Of a stretch of DNA of 64,000 bases, positions 27,659-36,800 are shown piece by piece (within the stretch, counting starts at the first letter, position 1; each line of letters starts with the position of its first letter). The position numbers and the translations under genes are program-made. Below the pieces are notes generated by a model. The model was not told the DNA's origin. It saw only the letters and a program-made list of their open reading frames with translations, and ran no database searches. The stretch is from Corynebacterium pseudotuberculosis (GTDB lineage: Bacteria; Actinomycetota; Actinomycetes; Mycobacteriales; Mycobacteriaceae), in assembly GCF_002155265.1 (NCBI RefSeq), contig NZ_CP021251.1, positions 558,001 to 622,000 of the forward strand. The letters run 5' to 3'.

Positions 27659-30303
27659 ACCAGCCAAAAATGCCTCCCAATCGATCCGGACGCCGCAGCA
27701 GCTTGCGTGACTTCGTCGTCATCGGCTGGCTGGTGGCCTTGTTCGCAGTGATCTTCGTACACCGCTGGGTGCCGGAGGCCATGTGGCTGATGATTCACCT
27801 CGTGCTGCTAGGGGCACTGACGCATTCCGCAATGGTGTGGAGCGAGTACTTCGCGCACACTCTGCTGCGTACGGGGCAGGGTGCGCAAGAAAAGAAAAAC
27901 CAGAACCGCCGCATCCTCATCCTCGTGGCAGGTACCTTGATGGTTTTCATCGGGGTCCCGGCAGGGCAGTGGTGGCTGGTCGTGGCCGGGGGCGTACTCA
28001 TCGCGTCTGCGGTGATCTGGCATGGCGCCTATCTGTACCGCCAGTTGAAAAAAGCCTTGCCCGCGCGTTTCCAGATCGTGGTGCACTACTACGTGGCTGC
28101 GTCTTTTATGCTGCCGATCGGTGTGTTTCTCGGTGTGCTCATGGCCAGGAATCCGGAGGAACCTTGGTACGGGCAGTTCCTCATGGCCCACATTGCGGTG
28201 AATTTCCTAGGCTGGATCGGCCTGACAGTCGTGGGCACGCTGGTAACTCTGTGGCCAACGATGCTGCGCGCCCGCATGGACGAGCGCGCGGAGAAACTTG
28301 CTACTCGTGCTCTGCCAGTGCTGCTCTTAGGTATTGCAGTGATCGTGGGTGCAACACTGCTAGGTGCGATGAAGATGGCGCTGGCAGGACTCGTGGTGTA
28401 CTTTGCAGGCCTGGTTATTTGGGGAATCGCTCTGGGCAAGCCGTTGCGAGCAAAGGGGCTGCGTGAATTCGCGCCAGCATCCGTGTTGGCTGCAATGTTC
28501 TGGGCCGTTGTAGGGCTGGTCTGGGTGGGTATCATTCTTGCGACATCAACCAACTGGGCGCAGGTTACTGCGGCTCTGCCACTGATAGGTGGGGTGTTTG
28601 CTGCAGGCTTTGCTATCCAGCTGCTGTTTGGTGCGCTGACGTACCTTATGCCTTCCGTTATGGGTGGCGGAACAAGGGTCGTCCATGCGGGGCAGTCTGC
28701 GCTGCACAAGTGGACGACTTTCCGCATTCTTGTTCCAAACGTCGCGCTGGCACTGTGGTTGGTGGTCTCGGCCTCATGGGTCAAGGTTGCGCTGTCGGTC
28801 GTGGGGGTTTTGGTATTAGCGATGTTCGTGCCGCTTTTGGTCATAGCAGGGAAGCGTTGTGCGGCGATGCTTCGCGATAAGAGCACGGGTGCGGCGCTAC
28901 CTGAGTTCGATGTTCCCGCGACCTGGAGCTGGAATGGCGTGGTCGCGGCTGTAGCAGTGATCGTGCTGTCTGTGACCGCGGGTGTGGCTGTTGATCCCGG
29001 CGCAGCGGGTTTTCAGCCTCACGGCGGAACAAACAGTTCCGGTACGGGAGTCATGGCCACCGGCCAAGATACCCGCGTGGAGGTCACGATCGAGGGAATG
29101 CATTTTGTTCCGAGCCGCATCGAGGTGCCCACGGGTAACAGGTTGATCGTGGAGTTTAAGAACACCGGATCCGATGTGCACAACCTTGTGGTGGGCGACG
29201 CCCGCACACCCCGCCTCGCGCCGGGGGAGTCTCATACCTTAGAAGCTGGTGTGATCAGTCATGACGTGGAGGCTTTTTGCTCAGTTGCGGGGCACCGCCA
29301 GATGGGCATGGTTTTGGACGTTGTAGCCGTGGGCGCGCTCGCGGGGAACAGCATGACCGGAGGGGACCACGCCGGTCACACACCTATGTCCACCGGTCAG
29401 ATCCAGAACGTTCCGGGTGCTAAGTTGCAGGATCACATCGACCCGAAGCTGCCAAAGCTCGGCAGTGAGCGCGTGCATAAGCACCGCTTTGAGGCCACGG
29501 AGGTTCCCAATGAAGTCGCGCCCGGCCTGTGGCAGACGCGGTGGACTTTCAACGGGAAGTCTGTCGGCCCCACCTTGCACGGCCGGGTTGGAGATGTCTT
29601 TGAGATAACCCTGGTCAACAATGGCAGTATGGGGCATTCCATCGATTTCCACGCCGGTGCCCTAGCACCGGATCTCCCGATGCGTACCATCGCGCCGGGA
29701 GAGGAACTGGTCTATCGTTTTAAAGCCACGCGCGCGGGTATCTGGATGTATCACTGCGGAACGATGCCGATGACTAGCCATATTGCTATGGGTATGCACG
29801 GGGCCGTGGTGATTAAGCCCGAAGGATTGCCTGAGGTGGATCACGAATACGTGCTCACCCAGTCTGAGATTTATCTAGCTAACAAGGCGCGCTCTGCCGG
29901 TGAAGCCCAAGAGCTGGATAGCAAAAAGCTGGCGGAGGAACGGCCGGACCGGGTGGTTTTCAACGGCATCGCCAATCAGTATGATCAGCAGCCTTTTAGG
30001 GTAAAGGTCGGTCAGCGGGTGCGTTTCTGGGTTCTCGACGCTGGGCCGAACCGCGCGCTGTCCTTCCACGTCGTCGGCGGGCAGTTCGATACTTCGTGGA
30101 CTGAAGGTTACTACACCCTCAACCGGGGTGTATCCGCCGATGGAGCTACCGATGGAGGCGCTCAGGTCCTGCCGCTGCTTCCCGCGCAGGGTGGCTTTGT
30201 GGAACTGACTTTCCCGGAAGCCGGCCACTACGCCGTAGTCAATCACGTCATGATTGACGCAGAACGCGGTGCCCACGGCATCGTGGAAGTCACGGATCGC
30301 TAG
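27655..30303 (+). CDS. nirK: Membrane-fused copper nitrite reductase (TM domain + cupredoxin + NirK)
   Basis: An 882-residue fusion in three parts. Residues 1 to about 450 form a polytopic membrane domain with histidines (IHLVLLGALTHSAMVWSEYFAHTLL). A cupredoxin follows, with the type 1 copper ligands FCSVAGHRQMGM. The rest is a two-domain copper nitrite reductase: MGHSIDFHAG gives type 1 and type 2 histidines, WMYHCGTMPMTSHIAMGMHGAVVI gives the C/H/M set next to a type 2 His, and LSFHVVGGQFDTSW and NHVMIDAERGAHGIVEV complete it. The expected reaction is nitrite to NO on the outer membrane face, with electrons relayed through the extra cupredoxin. All key ligands appear present. The function of the membrane part is unknown. 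Confidence 0.85.
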   Translation: MNQPKMPPNRSGRRSSLRDFVVIGWLVALFAVIFVHRWVPEAMWLMIHLVLLGALTHSAMVWSEYFAHTLLRTGQGAQEKKNQNRRILILVAGTLMVFIGVPAGQWWLVVAGGVLIASAVIWHGAYLYRQLKKALPARFQIVVHYYVAASFMLPIGVFLGVLMARNPEEPWYGQFLMAHIAVNFLGWIGLTVVGTLVTLWPTMLRARMDERAEKLATRALPVLLLGIAVIVGATLLGAMKMALAGLVVYFAGLVIWGIALGKPLRAKGLREFAPASVLAAMFWAVVGLVWVGIILATSTNWAQVTAALPLIGGVFAAGFAIQLLFGALTYLMPSVMGGGTRVVHAGQSALHKWTTFRILVPNVALALWLVVSASWVKVALSVVGVLVLAMFVPLLVIAGKRCAAMLRDKSTGAALPEFDVPATWSWNGVVAAVAVIVLSVTAGVAVDPGAAGFQPHGGTNSSGTGVMATGQDTRVEVTIEGMHFVPSRIEVPTGNRLIVEFKNTGSDVHNLVVGDARTPRLAPGESHTLEAGVISHDVEAFCSVAGHRQMGMVLDVVAVGALAGNSMTGGDHAGHTPMSTGQIQNVPGAKLQDHIDPKLPKLGSERVHKHRFEATEVPNEVAPGLWQTRWTFNGKSVGPTLHGRVGDVFEITLVNNGSMGHSIDFHAGALAPDLPMRTIAPGEELVYRFKATRAGIWMYHCGTMPMTSHIAMGMHGAVVIKPEGLPEVDHEYVLTQSEIYLANKARSAGEAQELDSKKLAEERPDRVVFNGIANQYDQQPFRVKVGQRVRFWVLDAGPNRALSFHVVGGQFDTSWTEGYYTLNRGVSADGATDGGAQVLPLLPAQGGFVELTFPEAGHYAVVNHVMIDAERGAHGIVEVTDR

Positions 30304-30312
30304 TCCGTCAGT

Positions 30313-30338
30313 ACCTTGCCCCGCAGCTCGGGCAAGGT
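30313..30338 (+). terminator. Hairpin after nirK-like gene
   Basis: A perfect 9-bp stem (ACCTTGCCC / GGGCAAGGT) 10 bases after the stop. There is no U tract, so strength is uncertain. Confidence 0.5.
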
Positions 30339-30553
30339 GAGCCCCCAGCGTGACGACGAGGCAGTCTTTGCTAAAAGGAGCGGCTTGCACAATGCTTGCA
30401 GGTTTGTCTCAACGCGACTGTCTCCACGCGGGTGGGGGACTCGACCTAGCGCATTAGGGTTTATTTTTAATAGCCGAGGAAAAAGGGAAAGTGATTGTGA
30501 TCTTCGGATCACTTATGTCTTTGCTATGTACTAAAATCACAATTCCTTATAAA

Positions 30554-30572
30554 TTAGGTTAGGCTTACCTAA
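30554..30572. promoter_or_regulatory. DtxR iron box upstream of secreted protease
   Basis: TTAGGTTAGGCTTACCTAA matches the DtxR consensus TTAGGTTAGCCTAACCTAA at 17 of 19 positions. It lies directly after a TATAAA (-10-like) at 30548-30553 and 24 bases before the start codon, where a bound repressor would block initiation. Iron-replete repression of the downstream protease is inferred. Confidence 0.85.
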
Positions 30573-30595
30573 TCTAAACGGGAAGGTGGCTCAAT

Positions 30596-31270
30596 ATGTA
30601 TTCCTCCCTCAAAGAAAGGTCTTCTGTCAAAATGAAGATGCATACGCGTGTGGCTATCGCGCTATTCGGTTCATTTATTGCTGCTTCAACGCTTGCGGGC
30701 ACTGCTACTGCCGACGAATCTAATGGACCGATCAAAAATGGAAGTTTTATTGAGGTATTCAATGGCGATACACGTATCGGGTCATGCTCGGCAACAGTGA
30801 TTGAAAAGGGAAGCCTGTTAACGGCTGGACATTGTGGTCATGTGGGTGCGAAAGTTCGCATCAGGGATAAGGAAATCGGCTTCGTGGATTCAAGTGGTCT
30901 CCGTCAGGGCTACGATATTATTCACGTCACACTTAATCCCGGTATAAAAGTTGTGCCTATGAAAGCTGATTTGGGATATACCCCTAAGACTGGAGACCGT
31001 GTATCGAAAGACGGTTGGCGCAGCCTTCATACTGAAGGGACTGTGAAGGATCCTGAAATTAAGGAAGTTAAATCCCGCGAGAGCATCAACGCGCCTGTTG
31101 ACGGGCAGACGTTTACCGTATCAACCTGGACCGCGGACCTAGTTAGCCTGCAAGGCGATTCTGGTGGAGCTGTGACCCATAATGGGAAAGTTGTGGGACT
31201 AGTCAAGGGTGGACCAAACGATGAGGTCACAACTTACTCCCTTGGGGGCTGCCCTTCAGTCTTTGCATGA
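30596..31270 (+). CDS. Secreted trypsin-like serine protease, iron-regulated
   Basis: This is a chymotrypsin-fold (S1) protease of 224 residues with a Sec signal (TRVAIALFGSFIAASTLAGTATADE). The triad is visible: TAGHCGH (His), YDIIHV (Asp) and LQGDSGGAV (Ser). Two cysteine pairs are likely (GSCSATV...GHC). The propeptide is minimal, unlike the longer protease at 45256. ATG 30596 follows GGAAGG; ATG 30632 (MKMHTRV) is a possible inner start. The DtxR box in its promoter places it in the low-iron response, fitting a role in host protein use. G+C is lower than in the preceding operon. Confidence 0.88.
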   Translation: MYSSLKERSSVKMKMHTRVAIALFGSFIAASTLAGTATADESNGPIKNGSFIEVFNGDTRIGSCSATVIEKGSLLTAGHCGHVGAKVRIRDKEIGFVDSSGLRQGYDIIHVTLNPGIKVVPMKADLGYTPKTGDRVSKDGWRSLHTEGTVKDPEIKEVKSRESINAPVDGQTFTVSTWTADLVSLQGDSGGAVTHNGKVVGLVKGGPNDEVTTYSLGGCPSVFA

Positions 31271-31383
31271 ATAGAACGATCGAAGAAGCGGCGACTCATG
31301 CTGAGAAAGCTAGTTACGGTAAACAGCAAGTTGAATAGTCGTGACGAGTCTCTTGGCTTTAAAAAGTCTCTTCTATGAGACAT

Positions 31384-31408
31384 AGTTCAAATTCTATTCC
31401 CGCTACTA
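31384..31408 (+). repeat. Decayed tRNA 3' end, possible att remnant
   Basis: GTTCAAATTCTATTCCCGCTACTA aligns with the T arm and acceptor end of the initiator tRNA (17562-17585) at about 19 of 24 bases; all differences are C/T or G/A. No 5' half of a tRNA is present, and a terminator follows directly, as after the real tRNA. It may mark the far edge of an island inserted at tRNA-fMet, or be a relic of another tRNA. Confidence 0.4.
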
Positions 31409-31416
31409 AAATGGAT

Positions 31417-31447
31417 CCCCCGATTTGTAAAAGCGAATCGGGGGTTT
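31417..31447. terminator. Rho-independent terminator
   Basis: A 9-bp perfect stem (CCCCCGATT / AATCGGGGG) with a TTT tail, about 150 bases after the protease gene. The 31271-31607 gap otherwise holds only the tRNA-like remnant. Confidence 0.75.
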
Positions 31448-31607
31448 CTTGCCTCTCGAGGAGGGAAAATGCCGGGGAAGGAAGCGCCTATTGGTAAGCG
31501 CAGGGGAGAAGGAAATATCAAGATCAACTGTTCAAAAAGAAAAACCCCACTGACGTGGGGAAGTTTTCTCATCGGTTACCGCGGAACAGCACAGACTACG
31601 AGAGTTC

Positions 31608-32455
31608 TTAATTCCAATAGAGTGAGTCGCGGGATTTTTCTCCGGATTGGTCCCAGTCAAAGCGAACAGACTGAGCATGCTTATTGTTTGCGGAGTCTTG
31701 ATTCTTAGTGATCACTCCGATGTTTCCGCGTGCGTAGACCCGGTTGACCTTTAAAAGAGACTCAGACGTTGGTATACGGCTGGAATCGGGGATTCCGCAG
31801 GCTTTGTCTGCTCCACCATTGAGGTGGAGAGCATTGTCACCCGAAGCCGTTGCCGGCACCAAGGTAGGAGCGATAACGGCAGCGTGCTCGGCGTCGGCAA
31901 GCCCGGAGAGCGCGAGCGGGTCATCGGAACCTTTGGAGACTGCCCCTAAGAATTCAACGTCGTAGGCATAACACATGAAATGTGAAACCTCGTTGGATTC
32001 ATTGGTGTTAAGAAGACTGACTTTCTCTAAAGGCAGTGGGACACCATCGTGGGCAGTGACGGCCCAGACAAGGTAGCGTCCCTCAGAATCTTCGGTGACT
32101 ACATTTGCGGTTTCTCCAAATTTTAACGTGGTGCCCAATGGGGTTATTTTGACTTCTTTATCATTAGGATAAAGAAATATTTGCTGTTCAGGAAGTGCCT
32201 CTGGAGGTTGCGGAGCTTCAGAGCTTACGCTGGGAGGCTCAGGAAGATCCTTCTTGTTAACCACCTCATTATGTTTGTCGGCGGTGATCTTTTTTCTAGT
32301 TTCGGCTTATCCTTATTTGACGGATGTGGATGGAAGCCCGCAGCATCATTTCCTCCGCACGCTGTGACTAGCGTGGCAAGCGTAGCGGCAGCAGAGAGTT
32401 TAAGGACAAAAGTCCTGAACGAGCGGTGCGTGCTAGCCCGATGAGACTTTGACAT
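31608..32455 (-). pseudogene. Lipoprotein gene with a one-base frameshift in an A tract
   Basis: The first frame gives a lipoprotein signal (TFVLKLSAAATLATLVTACGGN) and runs GFHPHPSNKDKPKLEKRSPP. The second frame carries KKITADKHNEVVNKKDLPEPPSVSSEAPQ onward for about 215 residues. The frames join if the A6 run at 32290-32295 (T6 on the plus strand) had seven A's, giving KLEKKITADKHN. So one A is missing: a true null allele, phase variation by slippage, or a sequencing error. The rebuilt protein, about 282 residues, has FMCYAYDVEFLG and CGIPDSSRIP, with two cysteines. It lies 17 bases after the acyltransferase-like gene and is the last gene of the Pls-type operon. I recognise no function. Confidence 0.75.
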
Positions 32456-32472
32456 AGCGTTTTCTTTCTCTG

Positions 32473-33840
32473 TTAGTTTTCTGTGTCACTGACGGTTTTG
32501 GGTTGAGCAGGGAGAAACGCTCTGCTCACCCGTTTGGAGATTTTTGATACGACCTCTTCTAGTGGTCCACGGCCTCTAGCAAGCTGCCATGCGGTGCCAA
32601 ATAGCAAAGCCCCAAGAACATGAACCATGAACCAGAGCGTTGGCAGGGCCTCTGTAGATTCTTTGAATGTGGCCATCAGGAGGATGTGGGAGACGTAGAG
32701 CGTCAGAGTCATCGATCCAGCGGCAATTAATGGGATAAAGAGGTTCTTAATCATTCGGGTGATTACAAGGAATGAACCGAGAGCCAAAATTGCTGTGCCA
32801 AGGGACGTGAGCAAAGAAAATGGTGTGTTCACGTGCGGGCCGTTGATAGCCAGCCACCACCATGTGTCCGTAGGAAGATGGATCTCAGGGCCAAAGTCGA
32901 TGACTCGAAGAATGTCCTCTACATCGTAATTATCAGTGTGGTAATAGAGCTGAGAGAACCCGCCTACGTAGTCAATAAGGAAAGTTGATAGAAGAAAGCC
33001 CATGATCGCGGCAACCGCACCGATGGCGATGAGCCTGGTTTGGGTAATTAACCAATGGAGGTTCATGCGGCCTAGGGCTATGCCTACACAGATGTACGCC
33101 ATCCAGGTGACCACCGGGTAGGTACCACCGACAAACAACGTGATGATGGTGTCAACAGGCAGATTAATCAACGAGGAGAAGCTGGGGTTCAGAGTGGTGG
33201 TGTAGTGTCCCCAAGAATTCACCGCAAAGATTGCTAGGGGACCAGCGATAATGAACACCCCGCTGAGGATGAACAACGTCCGAATTCTCAAGGAGACGAG
33301 CGCGATGGACAGCAGGAATAGTAGGCCGTAGTAAGCCAAAATATTGGATACTGGCAGCCTGATCTCGTCGAGGGCTAACCCCAAGGCAAAGACAATAACC
33401 GCGCGAACTGCTAGTGATATCTGATCGCGGCGAAGCTCCCTGCCAGAATGCGGCATATTTCCGCCCGTAAGAAGTGCGATAGTTACTCCCGCCAGTAGCG
33501 CAAATAACGCAGAAGAATTTCCACCGAATAACTGCCAGATCAAAGTGGGTTGGTCGGTGTATTTGTTGTACGCAGGAAGCACATGAACGGCGATCATGCC
33601 TATGAGGGCAAAGCCGCGGGCTGAGTCGATACCAATGATGCGTCGAGGATCGGCAGAAGAACCAAAGGCAAGTTCTTTGTTCCAGCGTGATGGGCGAATT
33701 TCTGGCTCCGGTGGTGGACTATAAGGTTGGGGTAGTACCTCGGCTTCGCCGTTCCAGATAGGACGGACACACGCAGGGCCTGGTTGTGGCCTAGTTATAG
33801 CATCTGAGGTGTGATGCTGCGTAGATATCTGTGATGTCAT
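32473..33840 (-). CDS. Polytopic acyltransferase-like membrane protein (DUF1624/YeiB-like)
   Basis: This 455-residue protein has a 65-residue cytosolic proline-rich N-terminus and about 10 membrane helices. RRIIGIDSARGFALIGMIAVHVLPAYNKY is the start signature of heparan-alpha-glucosaminide N-acetyltransferase-like (DUF1624) and YeiB (DUF418) proteins, with the conserved Asp/Arg and the membrane histidine. AAGGA lies 7 bases before the ATG. It begins 33 bases after the peptide-synthetase gene and ends 17 bases before the lipoprotein, so it is operonic. It could acylate or move the polymer made by the synthetase across the membrane; this is inference. Confidence 0.75.
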   Translation of the reverse strand: MTSQISTQHHTSDAITRPQPGPACVRPIWNGEAEVLPQPYSPPPEPEIRPSRWNKELAFGSSADPRRIIGIDSARGFALIGMIAVHVLPAYNKYTDQPTLIWQLFGGNSSALFALLAGVTIALLTGGNMPHSGRELRRDQISLAVRAVIVFALGLALDEIRLPVSNILAYYGLLFLLSIALVSLRIRTLFILSGVFIIAGPLAIFAVNSWGHYTTTLNPSFSSLINLPVDTIITLFVGGTYPVVTWMAYICVGIALGRMNLHWLITQTRLIAIGAVAAIMGFLLSTFLIDYVGGFSQLYYHTDNYDVEDILRVIDFGPEIHLPTDTWWWLAINGPHVNTPFSLLTSLGTAILALGSFLVITRMIKNLFIPLIAAGSMTLTLYVSHILLMATFKESTEALPTLWFMVHVLGALLFGTAWQLARGRGPLEEVVSKISKRVSRAFLPAQPKTVSDTEN

Positions 33841-33873
33841 TGTCGATTCCTTGGATGTGGTGAAATCAATCCA

Positions 33874-36800
33874 CTAGCCGATGAGAACGGCTTCTTGCGG
33901 GAGAGTGTTTTGGGAAGTGCTATCAAAATCAGTGATGCTTTTAGGATCAGCGACATAGGAAACGGGGTTTCCGGACCAGACGCTATCGTTGGGGATAGCG
34001 TCTTGGCGCAATATCAAGGATCCGGGGCCGATGGTGGCCCGATCACCGATGGAAGAGCCGGGAAGGATAAAACTATTGGGGCCAAGGGTAGAGCCTGTCC
34101 CCATGGTGACTGTCTCTAGGGCCATAACGCGATCATGGAATAGATGCGTCTGGAGAACGGTACCCCGGTTGATCGTGCAACGGTCTGAAAGGGTGATCAG
34201 ATCGAATTCCGGGAGCCACCAGGTTTCACACCAGACGTCGCGGCCGATATGCGTTCCCATGAGCCGCAACCACCAGTTATAGAGTGGTGACCCGAGCGAC
34301 ATTCTGATCAAAGAAGGCACTGCCAGAAGTTCAGCGATATTATCGGTGAGTTCGCCGCGCCAAACAAAGGTGGAAAAGAGCGTGCGATGCCCCGCAGTAA
34401 ACCGACCTATGAGAAGCCATTTCATTATGATTGGCACGATGCTGGCGATAATTCCAGCTCCGAGAACGATGGGGAAAGACCACAGCAAGACTGCCTGGAT
34501 TCCGCCCCATCCGCGTCCGCCCGACATGTATGCCAGCGTGCCCAGCCACACGATTAAAAGATCGAGATAAGCAGCAACGATTACAGGCAGGAGTCGGAAC
34601 AACTCGACGAATGCGCGGGCTACTTTGAGCCGGTCAGAAGGATTGAAAGTGCGTTGAACATCGGCGTCGATATGGGCGCGAGGGATTTGGCGGGTAGACC
34701 TACCAAGCCAAGAAGTGCCTTTACCGGGGCGCTCAGGAGTCGATGAGAGAACCGCGACCAGAGACTCGGCAGGAAGATCGTGGTCGGGGCCAACAATTCC
34801 AGAATTACCAACAAATGATCCATCGCCGAGGACGGTTGTGCCGACGTGAACCCAGCCGTTGTTATAGCGTGCCGACGTACACATGGAGTGATCTGCAAGG
34901 AAGCAACGGTCACCGATGGCTGTCAAGTGCGGAATGGTCTCAACAGTAGATATCTCGGTGTCTTTGCCCACACGAGCCCCCAGAAGTCGCAGGAAAGCAG
35001 GAGTGAGCCAACCGGCGTACACAAAATAAGTGGAGGTGAGTGTTTTCTGTAGCAGCGTGTGTGTCATCCACAGTGCCCAGCCAGTGCTGGAGTGAACCGG
35101 GTAATAGCCTGGACGAATCAACAGTGAGCAGAGGCGAACCGTGATGATCACTAGCGCCAGCCAACATGCAACAGTGAGAATCGCGAAGAAGGGCGTCCAT
35201 GCTGCCAAGATCAAGAAGACCTCTTGGTACCGGAAATTATCCACCACCGTGGGCAGGATGAGGAAGGTCGCCGGTAGCACTGCCAAAACCGGCAATAAGC
35301 TCTGCAATAACAATCCGAACATGTACAGCAGATGGTGGGATAGGAATCCCAGCCCGGTGACGGTTCCCTCGGCGATAGCCTCTTTGGGGGTTTGGCTAGG
35401 CCAGGTGGTCTTGCTCGGGCCGTTATCGCTTAGCGGATTTCCGCTGTAGCACCGACCCTCGGCGACGGTACCTGTGACACAGGAGCCGGGGATAATCTCT
35501 ACGTCATCGCCAATACGCGACCCAGGGGAAACGAATGTTCGCATGCCAACACGTACGCGATCACCGATGGTGATGTCTCTGACGTAGAAGGTATCGCCCT
35601 CAATCCAGTGTCCATTAATGTCCACTTCATTTTCCAGGACTGAGTTCTCGCCTATTGTTGCCAGACCCGTGACCGGTGGGAATGCTGCTAGCGTAGTTCC
35701 CTTGCCTACTTTGCAACCAAAGAGACGGAACAAGAGCGGAGTCGATGGAGTGTCAAGGATTGCGTCTAAGCGTAAATAGGCCAAGAAGCGTTCCGCAGAC
35801 CAGACTCGTAGATGAGTCCAACCACCTCGTGGGTAGTCTCCAGGTCGGATGCCAAAGGTAGCGATGCGAGCCACAAGTGCCGCTTGCAAAATCTTTCCGG
35901 GAGTGGAAAAGAGCACAATCATGCCAATGCATATCGGCCAGAATGGGACGGTGGGTACCCATGCCGCAGAGAAGAAGAATCCCAGGGCCCATACAACAAA
36001 GACCGATCCGACGATATACCGAGCAACGTTGACGGTGTAAATACCGCAGACGATCAGGAACTGGATGATGCCAGACCACCACGGGATCTTCTTGGGTAAT
36101 GGCCGTTGTTCGGTGTCGTTGTGGAGTGTATCCACGTAAGCGGCCATGCTAGACAACGTGGGGTTATCGTAAAGAGCTCCGATATCCAACGCAGGGTGGG
36201 ACTTCCTTAGCGCAATAGCTAATTTTGCAATAGCCACCGATGAGCCGCCAAGGTCGAAGAAATTAGAGTCGGCTTCAATCGGGACAGGTCCTAGCTGGTC
36301 TATCCATTGATCTGCAAGCCAACGCAATTGTTCAGGCAGTGCCTCAACGGAATCGCGAGAATCCGGTAACGGCCAAGGAAGTGCCTTGCGATCCACCTTG
36401 CCGGAGGTCTTCATAGGAAGCTCATCGACGATGCACAACGTGGGAGCGATTCCACCAGGTAAGACGGTGGCTAGATGGGTGCGGGCTTTGTGCAGGTCTA
36501 TAGTTACCGGCTTGCCCTCGTCCTCTTCCGGAACAACATAGCCGATGATAACGTCAGATCCAGCCGTGGTTGTTTGCTTGGCTGCCGCTGCTACTCCGGG
36601 TACAGATGCGAGGGCTCGGTCGATCTCACCAAGTTCCATGCGGCGGCCGCCGAATTTGATTTGATCATCCGCGCGTCCCGCAAAGATGATTCCCTTTTGA
36701 TCCGCTACCACAAGATCGCCAGTCCGGTAGGCGCGTTCCCACCCTAGGGATTCGAGGGGAGCGTAGGCTTGGGCATCTTTTTCTTGGTCTAGGTACCGGC

